Assembly: GCA_944472155.2 (NCBI GenBank) | Contig: OX235274.1 | Location: forward strand, 36,516,052 to 36,580,051 | Reading direction: 5' to 3' | Length of the DNA stretch: 64,000 nucleotides | Source: Trichobilharzia szidati | Lineage: Eukaryota; Platyhelminthes; Trematoda; Strigeidida; Schistosomatidae | Part shown: positions 41,014 through 50,765 of the stretch, in pieces | Numbering within the stretch: the stretch's first letter is position 1 | How the letters are laid out: each line of letters starts with the position of its first letter | The notes under the pieces: generated by a model | What the model saw: only the letters and a program-made list of their open reading frames with translations | Database searches by the model: none | Told to the model about the DNA's origin: nothing | Translations under genes and position numbers: made by a program

Positions 41014-41402
41014 TGTAAGAGTTGGACTTAGGATTTAACTTCTACCTAACAATAACCACTCTTACAAACTCCTTCACCGTTTATGCCCTTAATTAGTACT
41101 CTGCCTACGTGCAAGTACTAAAGAATGGAATCAAAGTTAGAAGACTCGAAATGGCAAGTGTAACTGGACCGGAATTATATTTACACAACGAGATATGCAA
41201 TTTGATAAGAAATAAAAATACACACTTATCTGGAGGTGAGACGGTTGTCGGCTCGTAGAGTGTACTAGGTGAAAGTACAGCGAGAGAGCGAGACAGTAAC
41301 CGTACAGGAGGAACCGGGGTACCAAGCGGAAGTGGAAGTGAAGTTAAACATGTCAGGTTGCATTCATTCAAACAAAAGTTCAAAGGTACAATGTACACTA
41401 CA
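41014..41402 (-). repeat. Inner gypsy 5' LTR (389 bp)
   Basis: TG...CA ends; nearly identical to 25940-26329. On the minus strand it precedes the primer-binding site and gag. CGTC follows at 41403-41406 on the plus strand. Confidence 0.9.
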
Positions 41403-42000
41403 CGTCTATAATACGAGGCCAACCCTAAAAAACTATGCAACTCGGGAGATGGGTTTGGCAGCGGCCAGTCTTTAACTTTCCTAACTTTCGACGGATCATA
41501 TTTAATGCCTTCAGCTGAAACGATGTGACATAAGAAACACACTTCTTTCCTGCAAAAGTAGCATTTTTTGAGTCTAGTTTTACCTCAACCATTTGCATTA
41601 GTTCTAGTACTTTGAAAATATCACTTAAATGTTTAGTCATCGTCCTACTGTGCATGATAACATCGTCTAGATCTACCAGATGCCTACCTGGTATGCGATC
41701 GGTCAAGACCGTTTACATGAGGCATTGAAATGTTACTTGAGTATTCATTAACCCGAACGTCATTGTTTCAAACTCATACAGGCCTGGTTATACAATGAAT
41801 GCTGTTTTTCCTTGTCCCCTGGGTTTCCTTCTAATTGCCAATATCCCGATGCTAAATCTAGGGTGGTAAGCCAATTTGACCCAATTAGGGCATCAAAAGT
41901 ATCGTCTATCCATGGCAGGGGAAAACAATCTTGTTTAGTTAACTGGTTCAACTTGCGATAATATACGCACAACCGAAGTGTTCCATTTTATTTCCTAACT
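41403..42000 (-). pseudogene. Outer Ty3/gypsy pol: reverse transcriptase remnant
   Basis: Minus strand: VYYRKLNQLTKQDCFPLPWIDDTFDAL and LTTLDLASGYWQLE (catalytic Asp block, 41972-41800), then a frame change, GRHLVDLDDVIMHS (the YxDD-like box reads LVDLDD with changes), LRKCVFYVTSF-like and VSAEGIKYDP..VKDWPLPNP..LHSFLGLASYYRR up to 41407. The next residues of the same frame are at 25935 on the far side of the inner element. Stops and frameshifts throughout; inactive. Confidence 0.85.
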
Positions 42001-43380
42001 GAAACTTCTGGGGAAGCCCATGGAGATGTCATTTTTCTCTAACAGTTCATCAACTAACTTATTCAGCTTTTTCTGGTTATGTGCAGGTATTCGCCGTGCA
42101 GGCTGTCAACAAAGCGGAGCGTTATCTATTTCTATGTGATGTTGGATCAGTTTTTTTCTCCCCGGGATTTTTCAGTCCCAGTCAAAACAGTCCACATAAC
42201 TGTCCAGCATTTTGTTGAAGTTGGCTGTTGTTTCTAAGGTTAGAGGTTCTTTGGTAGTTAGCATTCGCTCTTTAAGAGTAATAACGTCGCCCTGCACGTC
42301 AAACGTGCCGTGCTTTAAGTCGTTCCCTGTAATAAATGGAGTGAAACTGTCATTCAGTATAAGGGTCTTCTGACTACAATCTATTATCTCGGACAGCTTT
42401 TTCAGGAGGATTATCTGCCACACACCTGAGTAGATACGATAAAAGAGTGATGAAGTGACAGTGTCCATAATTTAAGAGGTAGTAAGACCACTCCCAGGGA
42501 CCGCATGCAATCTCCATTGGCTGTCGTAAGCCGCAGGTTGTGAGTCTCTGTTGTGTGCCTAAAAGTCCCCTGGACACATAAGGAATGTATGGCAGAACAA
42601 GTTGCTCCTTAGTCAATTAACACAACACACATTCTGCCACCTATAAATCCTTAAACTTTCGGGGGTTGGGGAGGTGACGCCGATCAGGCTAACATATTGA
42701 CATGTGACTCATCTGTGTTGTGTCCACAATTGCTAGCAAGCTTACCAAACTGTCTGCAGTAGTAGTGGCCGTTTCTTGAAATAGATTGTGACTGTGAACA
42801 TCCTTTCTTCTATGGTATGAGGTTTTGTACGTATTTTGTTGTCCTGTGCCAACATCCTACTTCGCTGACTTGTTGGCATGTGTTACTTGGCTCTACGGGC
42901 TTTCCAGTAAGTGTGTAATGTCTTCAGCACCTTCCATGGATGCTGGGGTGCGTCAGTTAAAGTCTTTCTTGTAACGGAAGTCGACGCCCTGCGGAAACTC
43001 GCATGAGACAGCGTCTTCAACTTCTGAATATGGCTTGTCCTGTATAGCCTGACGAACAAGCTTGCGAAGACGCAAGGTGAGCTGCTTGCACTTGTTGAGT
43101 CTTTTCAGCGCCTTTTATGAGGTACTGGTGGCACTATAAGTGCTCTTAGAGTACTGAGAAGGGTGATCAAGGGCATATGTGCATAATCCAAACCAATTGT
43201 GTGCATTTCTAGGGGCCGTCTGACACAGTCGAATGCAAATGCATTTGGGTGAGAGACGTTCATCAAGCCCACCTTGTCCGACGAAAGATTGAAGTCATTA
43301 CTGACCTCCAATTCATGTGGTAGGGGATGGTCATAACGCGACACAGGCTGATTTGACTGAAAAGCCTGGACCATAGGTTC
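42001..43380 (-). pseudogene. Outer Ty3/gypsy protease and upstream remnant
   Basis: On the minus strand near 42640-42590 the frame reads FIGGRMCVVLID, stop, GATCSAI: an aspartic protease site in which the middle codon of the D-T/S-G triad is TAA. Downstream toward the RT, a frame with TKEPLTLETTANFNKMLDSYV and FDWD is open (42468-42172). Upstream, 43374-43105 is an 89-codon frame (MVQAFQSNQPVSRYDHPL) of unknown role, perhaps gag-derived. No capsid homology is recognised; many stops. Confidence 0.65.
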
Positions 43381-43495
43381 AGCTAACTGATCATCAACCT
43401 CGTAAGATGCTGCCTGCCTGAGTGGAGAAGTGTTCTTAGAAGCCTCAGTGAATCAAGACTTGGAAGAAGAAAGCTTCTCGTCGGTAAGCCCTCTG

Positions 43496-43780
43496 TCTGT
43501 GCAATCCCGATCGTCAAGCAGTGATGTGAAACAGAGAGCAAAGGTCACGTTGGCATGGTGATCACACAAGTGCCGCGTGCTGGTAAGAACGAAGACTCAA
43601 GGCCAATGGTTGTATTTACAACCAATCATAATACAATTAGGTGAGAGGGAAGGCTTTTCTTACTGGCCATCCGTTGCATCGTCTTGGGTGACCAATCCCT
43701 GCACGCTACGTAGCCAACCTGAAATTAGACAAGCATAGTTTAAACACTGGAAAACCGCCGAACTCACCATGCTCTACAGC
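43496..43780. repeat. ~285-bp direct repeat, right copy
   Basis: Partner of 23228-23515. It lies about 120 bp beyond the outer gypsy coding remnant. Candidate 5' LTR fragment; ends not defined. Confidence 0.65.
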
Positions 43781-44334
43781 GTGTATGAACAACCTGACGT
43801 AAGACGACAGCGTGATGCCTTATCACGTAACATTAGCCCTGCTAGTTGATTTAAAAAGTCAAGGTCAGCACCCAGTGTTGGGCGATGAAAACGGTAAGCT
43901 AATAATTTTTTGAAATTATTGTTCTTCACACACTCTGGTTTATAGAGCCAAGAGTGATGATTTTGTACGCTTTTAAGTCGAACAACAAAAATGACACATC
44001 TTGTATATCTTTTCTTCTAATCGACATCTGTGTGAAACAACGCAGCTTCTCGCTACTTAACTGCCGCACCTCATTCTCCTCAACCGCTCTTGTGCCAATA
44101 CTAATTCTTTGGTGCTGCCTTTGGAATGTGCAGGAACCTTCACATCTTTACCCAAAGCGTACTCCACCTACGTTTGAAAGAGGTTATAGTCGAGTAAAAT
44201 GTCATCGGAGCCTACCTACTTGCTGTACCGCTGGATTATATTGTAACGACAGAAGACAAGGGCCAGGCAGCAGATCGTTTATTGAGAAAATCAACAGATA
44301 TTGATAGATTTTTACGTAAGAGTATATATTTCCT
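43781..44334. other. No recognised gene
   Basis: A 116-codon plus-strand frame (43954-44304) has no recognisable domain and mixed composition. It could be a chance ORF or the far end of the outer retroelement. Confidence 0.4.
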
Positions 44335-44610
44335 ATCTATGTAGGACACACCAGTTGTACAGGCATGGATAAGTATTATATAAATTACATGAATTTGATT
44401 TATAGTGAAATTACATGGTTGCTGTCCTCTCTGACATCAGTTAGTGAGTTCATTCTGACAGTTAGTCGTTCAATGGAGCACATAAAGAAATAAAGAAATA
44501 TTGTCTTCGCATTAACAAAAAACCCCAAGTATGTGTCGGATAAATTACAAATATTTGGGAAAAAATAAAGCTTGAAGTCAATTCCTCCATATAACTTTGT
44601 TGTGTGCGGC
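44335..44610 (+). repeat. Repeat R, copy 3
   Basis: Third copy of the LINE-like repeat (see 38170 and 39358), plus strand. It includes CCAGTTGTACAGGCATGGATAAG, GGTTGCTGTCC and GCTTGAAGTCAATTCC. Confidence 0.85.
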
Positions 44611-44982
44611 ATCGTATCTTGTTCTTGTTCAAATTATTATTCGTTATTTTATCAGTGAAGCAGCGTCTTCTGATTGGTTTTCCTTGCTGAAGATTACTCT
44701 GTACTGCTTGTGACCGCTGTTCAAAAAGTTATGCATATATCTGTGAATCGAATTAGGACACGCTAAGTCTGTTGTGATTGGTTGTTGTCTTGCAGACAGC
44801 TCTCATCACAATATGATCTAAATCGTGGAACTCACACTTTAGCCTAATTGCAAGAAGTTGTAACTTCATATACCGTATTTACCTTAACAGTTATAATATG
44901 CTGTTTGAGTGTTGTAACTAATTTGCACTTTTTATTTGGACATTTTATATGATAACTGAGTTTCGATTTTACTCCGCTATAA

Positions 44983-44992
44983 ATTTACTGTC
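44983..44992 (+). repeat. 10-bp target-site duplication of RTE, left
   Basis: ATTTACTGTC; exact match at 48435-48444. Confidence 0.85.
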
Positions 44993-45016
44993 CCGACTGA
45001 TAGCTGCTACCTTGAC

Positions 45017-46696
45017 GTGGTGGTCGGGCTTGCATATCTCAATGACCCAACGAGCTACGCTGGCTGGAACTTATGTTCCTGTAGGTCCTACCATGCCAGA
45101 AAGGTTGTTTGGATAGCGGTTAGACAAAAAGCAGCTACCCAATCCAATACTATGACTCAAACAAACTCACAAAATATCATGCCAGATCGGTTGGGGCCCG
45201 GATTAACAACGACCGCGCTTCCTGCTGCTGTGTCACAGGGCAGAAGTGATAAATATGCTACTGAAACACACAAACAAAAACAGGCCGCGTGTGACCTGCC
45301 TCAAGCAGTTGTCCCCTGGGCTCTGCGGTCACGCAACACTAACCTTTTCTCTCCCCCCTTCTCGGGCGTGAGGCTAGCAACCCCACCCTGTAAACAAAGC
45401 TGCTACAGAAACTTCAGCATGACGAATCTCCTTGCGCCAAAAGAAAAAGTCTGTGTGGGGACATGGAATGTCCGCACCATGTACGAGATTGGCAAAGCTG
45501 CCCAGATCGCAAACGAAATGAAAAGATACAAAATTCAAGTGCTGGGGAAATGTGAAAGCAGATGGAACGGGAATGGACTCACTAAATTGTCAACGGGTGA
45601 GTCAGTGATCTACTCCGGTCACCCAGAGGATAACCACATGCACACCGGGGGCGTGGCTATCATGATGTCACCAACGGCAACGAAGGCCCTCATGCAATGG
45701 GAGGCGATCTCGCCCAGGATAATGACCGCCAGATTCAACTCCAAAGGAAGGAAAGTGTCAATTATACAATGCTATGCACCGACCAACAACGCAGACCTCG
45801 AAAAGAAAGAAGAATTCTACAGACAACTACAGGCAACAATGGACAATACTCCGGTCGGCGACATTAAAATACTAATGGGAAACATGAACGCCAAACTGGG
45901 ATCAGACAACACAGGAAGGGAACTCATCATGGGTAGAGAAGCTCTCGGAGAAATGAATGAAAACGGAGAACTCTTCGCCGACTTCTGCGCCTTCAATGAA
46001 CTAGTGATTGGCGGCAGCGTATACAAACACAAGGATATCCACAAGGCTACATGGGTGTCACCAGATGGGCGAACCAAAAACCAAATTGACTTCATCTCAA
46101 TTTCAAGGAAGTGGAGATGCAGCCCGCTGGACACGAAAGTAAGAAGAGGAGCAGACGTTGGATCAGACCACTACCTCGTACAAGGGACAATCCAAATCAA
46201 ATTAAAAGCTTTCAGAGAAACAGGAGCTGCAGATAGACCACAAGCCAAGTTCAACACTCAAAAACTGAAGGACCAGGACACAAAGGACATCTTCACTGCA
46301 AGCATAAAGGACAAAGCCGAGACACAAATCAACACTGGCGAAGAGGTCAGCGTCGAAAAGCACTGGAACAACTTGAAGACAGTGTGGAGTCAAACCTGCA
46401 TGGAAGTTCTGGGCAGAAAGAAGAGACAGGACAAACAGTGGCTCACTACGAACACTTGGAGACTAATAGAAGAGAGAAGGATGGTGAAACAAAAGATTCT
46501 CCAGTGCACCGACGAGCAACAAAAACAGGATTTGAATGCAAACTACAAGACACTGAACAAAAGAGTAAAGAAGAGTGCCAGGGAAGACAAAAGAAAATAT
46601 TATGAAGCCATGGCAAGTGAAGCAGAACAAACTGCAGGCAAAGGAGACCTCGCAACACTCTACCAAACAACTAGGTACCTATCGGGAAAAGTTTGA
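45017..46696 (+). CDS. RTE endonuclease domain and linker (ORF interrupted)
   Basis: 559 codons. The first ~135 residues correspond to leader sequence; the conserved protein probably begins at MTNLLAPKEKVCVGTWNVRT (ATG 45419). APE-type endonuclease motifs: GTWNVRTMYEIGK (Asn), LGKCESRWNG (Glu), HTGGVAIMM, QCYAPTNNAD, KILMGNMNAKLGSD, RTKNQIDFISIS and GSDHYLVQ (Asp-His). The box that normally has Asp before x-N reads GNMNAK, so a catalytic Asp appears to be Asn. After residue ~400 comes a Lys/Glu-rich linker ending LSGKV, where a frameshift separates the reverse transcriptase. The nuclease would cut target DNA for priming; this copy is probably inactive. Confidence 0.85.
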   Translation: MVVGLAYLNDPTSYAGWNLCSCRSYHARKVVWIAVRQKAATQSNTMTQTNSQNIMPDRLGPGLTTTALPAAVSQGRSDKYATETHKQKQAACDLPQAVVPWALRSRNTNLFSPPFSGVRLATPPCKQSCYRNFSMTNLLAPKEKVCVGTWNVRTMYEIGKAAQIANEMKRYKIQVLGKCESRWNGNGLTKLSTGESVIYSGHPEDNHMHTGGVAIMMSPTATKALMQWEAISPRIMTARFNSKGRKVSIIQCYAPTNNADLEKKEEFYRQLQATMDNTPVGDIKILMGNMNAKLGSDNTGRELIMGREALGEMNENGELFADFCAFNELVIGGSVYKHKDIHKATWVSPDGRTKNQIDFISISRKWRCSPLDTKVRRGADVGSDHYLVQGTIQIKLKAFRETGAADRPQAKFNTQKLKDQDTKDIFTASIKDKAETQINTGEEVSVEKHWNNLKTVWSQTCMEVLGRKKRQDKQWLTTNTWRLIEERRMVKQKILQCTDEQQKQDLNANYKTLNKRVKKSAREDKRKYYEAMASEAEQTAGKGDLATLYQTTRYLSGKV

Positions 46697-48420
46697 CACA
46701 AATTAAGCCGGTGAAGGATGACAATGGAAAGTCAATCACCAAAGAAGTGGAGCAAAGGAAACACTGGGCTGAACACTTCAAAAGACTCCTAAATCGACCA
46801 CCACCTACAACGCGCCCAACAATACCAACAACGGAGACAGAGCTACCAGTGAACACCAACCCCCCGACGAAATCAGAAGTCCTGAAGGCAATCAAGATGC
46901 TGAAAGCTGGAAAAGCAGCAGGACCAGATGGAATCCCAGCAGAAGCATTGAAAATGGACCCAGAGACAACAGCGGACTTGATGACGCCACTACTGGAGAA
47001 GGTGTGGAAAGAAGGCAAAGTACCCGAGGATTGGAAGAAAGGATACTTATTCATACTACCAAAGAAAGGAGACCTAAGTCAATGCAAGAACTGGCGCGGA
47101 ATTATGCTCCTGTCCATCCCAAGCAAAATACTAAGCCGCATCATCCTGGAGAGAATCAAACATGCCCTGGATGAAAAACTTCGACCGGAACAGGCTGGAT
47201 TCAGGAGGAACAAGTCATGCATTGACCAGATCGCCACACTACGGATCATCATTGAACAAAGCTTGGAGTGGCAGTCACCTCTCTATTTCAACTTCATCGA
47301 CTTTGAAAAGGCCTTCGACAGCGTCGATCGAGAGGTGATTTGGCAACTACTTCGCTACTACGGGGTGCCACCGACAATTATACATCTCATCCAACAGCTG
47401 TACGACAATGCTGCATGCCAAGTAATCCACAACGGAAAACTGACGGAATCCTTCGAAGTGAGGACAGGAGTAAGACAAGCTGGCTGCCTACTATCGCCAA
47501 TGATTTTCCTGATTGCAGTAGATTGGATAATGCGACAAACAGCGGGCAATGAGGAAACGGGCATAAAATGGACTCACACAAAAACCTGGAGGATCTGGAC
47601 TTCGCCGATGATATATGTCTGATTTCCCACAAACTGGAAGACATGCAAGCGAAAAGCAACAAGTTGGCAGAAGAAGCATCCAGAGAAGATAGGACTCCAG
47701 GTGAACATAGAGAAAACAGAGGTGATGAAGATTTCTGGCTAATACCAACAGCAACAACAACAACAGACAACAATCAGCATAAATGGAAGGAACCTGAAAG
47801 AAACAACCTCCTTTACCTACCTACCTGGGAAGCATCGTTTCAACTACAGGCCTACGGAACTGACGAGGATATCAAAGCAAAAATTGGAAAAGCAAGACAA
47901 GCTTTCACTACTCTCAAGTCTGTGTGGAGGTCAACAGCACTCAGCATGAAAAATAAGATCCGGATTTTCAACTCCAATGTGAAGTCAGTGCTACTATACG
48001 GATCAGAGACTTGGCGCATCATAAAGAGCATCTCAAACAAACTACAAACCTTCATCAACAGTTTTCTTTGCTCAATACTGAAAATCAGATGGCCGTCCAG
48101 AAAAGATCAGCAACAGAGATCTCTGGGAGAGAACCAACCAGGAACCGATTGCGAAACAAATAGGCAGGAAGAAATGGAGATGGATTGGCCATACTCTGAG
48201 GAAACCACCAAGTGACATCACTAGACAAGCCATTGCTCGAGTGGAACCCGAAAGGGAAGCGGTGAGTTGGTCGTCAGTGAAAGGGTGACTTGGAGGAGGT
48301 CATGTGAAGAGGAGATGAAAACGTGTGGGCAGACTTGGAGCCAGGTGAAGACTCTAGCAGAGAACCGAACGGAATGGAGACTTGCGGCTGAAGCCCTATG
48401 TTCCTCTAGGAATTAAAGGA
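46693..48420 (+). pseudogene. RTE reverse transcriptase with frameshifts
   Basis: 46693-47622 carries MLKAGKAAGPDGIPAEALK, YLFILPKKGDLSQCKNWRGI, RPEQAGFRRNKSCIDQI, FIDFEKAFDSVDREVIW and GVRQAGCLLSPMIF, in which an extra Ala sits in the usually invariant VRQGC. The catalytic box LDFADDICLI follows only after a frame change (47568-48215). This second frame continues with DNNQHKWKEPER, LLYGSETWR and KLQTFINSFLC. After 48215 further stops break the tail that corresponds to [13 protein letters not shown] and the 3' end. Catalytic Asp residues are all readable, but no continuous protein can be made. Confidence 0.85.
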
Positions 48421-48434
48421 AACAATAATAATAG

Positions 48435-48444
48435 ATTTACTGTC
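48435..48444 (+). repeat. 10-bp target-site duplication of RTE, right
   Basis: ATTTACTGTC; partner of 44983-44992. Confidence 0.85.
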
Positions 48445-48531
48445 AAAGAACCCAAAGTATAATTTTTATTTTCAGATGTTATTTCATTTCTCCTGTTTCT
48501 AGCCGGACGAAGAAAGTACCGGAATTTAGTT

Positions 48532-48705
48532 GCGTCGGTGGCACAGTGGTTAGGACTCTCGCCGACCATGCACATGGTCCGGGGTTCGATCCCCTGCCGG
48601 CGCACACCCGATATCTATGGTCGGCCTGTAAATTTGGGCTACCGATATCCATGCTGAAAATTCCATACTTGTACTGAAAATACGGTGTGGAATTAAGCTG
48701 TAATC
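48532..48705 (+). mobile_element. tRNA-like SINE with A-rich tail
   Basis: Its head (48532-48603) is the same tRNA-like sequence as 11161-11087 with a few changes: A box TGGCACAGTGG, B box GGTTCGATCCCC, and the same CCATGCACATGG palindrome. The body is different (ATATCTATGGTCGGCC, then CCGATATCCATGC) and ends at AAAAAATAAAAAA. So two SINE subfamilies share one head. The minus-strand ORF here (48605-48396) is a SINE artefact. Confidence 0.8.
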
Positions 48706-49789
48706 AAAAAAATAAAAAATTATTCATTTCCATGTGGATTCACATTCAGCAATTACTCATTGCCTATTTACTACATAAGACTGCAAGAAAGTGCAACCAA
48801 TAGTTACACAATTACGGTGAATATCCCCGAAATTTTCAATCGTCTATGTTAGATATTGTCTAGCGGTAGTCACACTGCATTTAAAACTTTATGCATGCGC
48901 GTGATTCTAGTTATATTTGATTGACTGGACATTTGTGGAACTCGTTGGTTTGTCCTATAAATTCCATTAAGGAAAATGTACTACTGGTGTTGTTGCTTCC
49001 GCTGAGCTGTATAGTTAATAGCAAAACCTGGTTGTCTTTCTGGACAGCATATTCACCCCTGTGTCACAGATGAAGTCAGATATTGGGCATGATAGCAAAA
49101 GGGAATCCAGGCTAAGAAGGAGATTAGCCACTAACTGCTGAGAAACTCAGGTTTAAAGGAGACTTGATCAAACAGCCTTTGAAGACCAACCATATGAAAT
49201 CAATCACTTTAGTTATTTACTAGTCTAATTTTCAGACCATCCATAGTGCAAATAGATAATGTATTTTGTCTAAAAAGGTGAATTATTCTCACTGGTTCGG
49301 ATCTTTAGATCTTCTGCTTTCCACACGAGCTGTGAGGGTCAGAGATATGTGGCGCACCTCCCAAGACTCCACAATTAGTAGATCAAACCGGGTGTTAAAA
49401 GCACTTTTAACATTCAGCAAAGATAACTTTTCGGTGACGTCACTTTCAAAAGCTGTACAATCGCATTCAGATACATAATCTTACATAGATACAATTCTTA
49501 TTTGATTCCACACAACTACGAGGGCGAATAAAAGGTGACAGTTATTTTCAACTAAATATGGTTTGCGAGATGCTTAGAAACAGAATTACACAGGATTAGG
49601 ATATAGTTGTAAAATAGTTATTTTAAACGAATTATGTGAGCAGGAAAACCATGGAAACAAACTTAAAATAACTGTTCTTATAACCGAAAAAATGAAGTGA
49701 ATTGAATGAAGACAGAGAAAGTAAGAATCACACACACAGCGAATGAAAAAATACTACGAAAAAGAACGAAACTAAAAAACGGAAGCTAA
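48706..49789. other. No recognised gene
   Basis: Unique-looking sequence. A 70-codon plus-strand frame (49266-49478) lacks recognisable motifs. Confidence 0.45.
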
Positions 49790-50765
49790 GGGAACATGTC
49801 GAAATAGGTCCATGGTAGTTGTAGAGGTTGGACTAATTTCTTTTGAGGACATAGCTCCGGCTTTTCGATGCATAGTGCAAGGGCTTCTGCAGTACAGAGA
49901 AATCGGAAACATACTACTTTTGGTAGGTTTCTGTTGACTTTGTAAATTACTTCGAATAAATCAGTTGAGATGTTGTGGGAGGTGTCGATCAGATGTTCAA
50001 TAATGGCAATTCTGATTGAACCGGTGCCTCCTCTTTGCAGCTACGCTGGGTAATGTTCTCTAACACGTTTTGAAAGGACGCGCATACAAAGACCTATGTA
50101 TCTAGCTCCGTATGAGCAGGTGAACTGATAAATGCACACTGAGTTGGTCATATGCGAGAGTTTGTCCTTCGCGTTGTTTTGAAGTATTGGACGGCTAGAG
50201 AATGTTACTCTTAGTGTTGCTGCAGGGAAGGTATTCTTTTAAGAGCTGGGTATTCTCCTCTTCAGGATATCGGCTGCCAAATCTCCCCTGAAATTCAGAT
50301 TCAGATATAGCGTTTTCTCTGGCGCTGAATCACATTCTTCTCTTCTTGGTTTAGGTTTCGTGTTCTTTTCGACAAAACGTGTCCGGTAACCATTTTGAGC
50401 CAGGATATTTTTGAGCAATAGGAGCTCCTCTTCCACGCAGTCGCGATGGGTTAGTGTGTTGATGAGTCTGTTTACTGCTCAAAGGTATCCAACTATAGAA
50501 ATGCATTAGTTGGCCGTTCTAAGTTCGTTTTGTTTGGATGGATCTCTTCAGGGTTCCCTCATCTCTTCTTGATAATTCCACGTCCAGAAATAGAATCTTT
50601 GAATCGTTTTCTAATTCATTGTCAATTTAATAGAAGGATGGGAATTATCAAATTCTTGTAGGATACAAGCGAAGTATGAGTTATCGTCTTTCTGTCTGTA
50701 GATGTCGCCATTGAAGGTGAATCCTGCATTCAGCGTGCATCTCAGCAACGGCATATTGATAGGCT
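49790..50765 (-). pseudogene. Penelope-like RT C-terminus and GIY-YIG nuclease
   Basis: Minus strand: an RT-derived region (50760-50560; frames broken), then EEELLLLKNILAQNGYRTRFVEKN and TLYLNLNFRGDLAADILKRR (50436-50240), then a nuclease at ~50150-50020 with VCIYQFTCSYGARYIGLCMRVL and VREHYP. YIG and Arg..EH are intact, while one of the usual two cysteines remains. It closely parallels the copy at 13783-15128 but is clearly a different subfamily. Stops separate the domains. Confidence 0.75.

Larger units (their letters stand above)
25940..41402 (-). mobile_element. Inner Ty3/gypsy LTR retrotransposon (CsRn1/Boudicca-like) with nested insertions
   Basis: A structurally complete LTR element on the minus strand: 5' LTR 41014-41402, gag from 40937, protease to ~38420, reverse transcriptase/RNase H/integrase 30410-27672, 3' LTR 25940-26329. 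It spans 15.46 kb because later insertions occupy 30410-38420 and about 39185-40335. A 4-bp duplication (CGTC) and exact continuity of the flanking pol frame show that it landed inside an older Ty3/gypsy element. LTRs differ mainly by a few substitutions and one A indel. Gag has the CWYHRRYG..C..PC motif of the CsRn1 lineage; Boudicca of Schistosoma belongs there. The protease active site is deleted and pol has a TGA. Confidence 0.9.
44993..48434 (+). mobile_element. Structurally complete RTE-like LINE (3.44 kb)
   Basis: Starts CCGACTGATAGCTGCTACCT and ends with TTCCTCTAGGAATTAAAGG and an (AAT)n tail, between exact 10-bp duplications ATTTACTGTC. A single ORF coding for endonuclease and reverse transcriptase in intact relatives is here split by frameshifts at ~46690, ~47560 and ~47735 and by stops after ~48215. 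The group resembles SR2 of schistosomes. Five further fragments of related elements are in the window (1-178, 4962-6480, 7096-7460, 19905-20965, 21508-22905). Full length with a decayed ORF suggests moderate age. Confidence 0.9.

Noticed and set aside
41105..41542. 145-codon chimeric protein
   Set aside because: The frame crosses from the outer gypsy pol into the inner LTR; the C-terminal half is LTR sequence.
43954..44304. Host gene candidate of 116 codons
   Set aside because: No domain, splice signals or repeat-independent support; left as unassigned sequence.
48396..48605. Small protein with RRQGIEPRTMCMVGE start
   Set aside because: Antisense translation of a tRNA-like SINE head.
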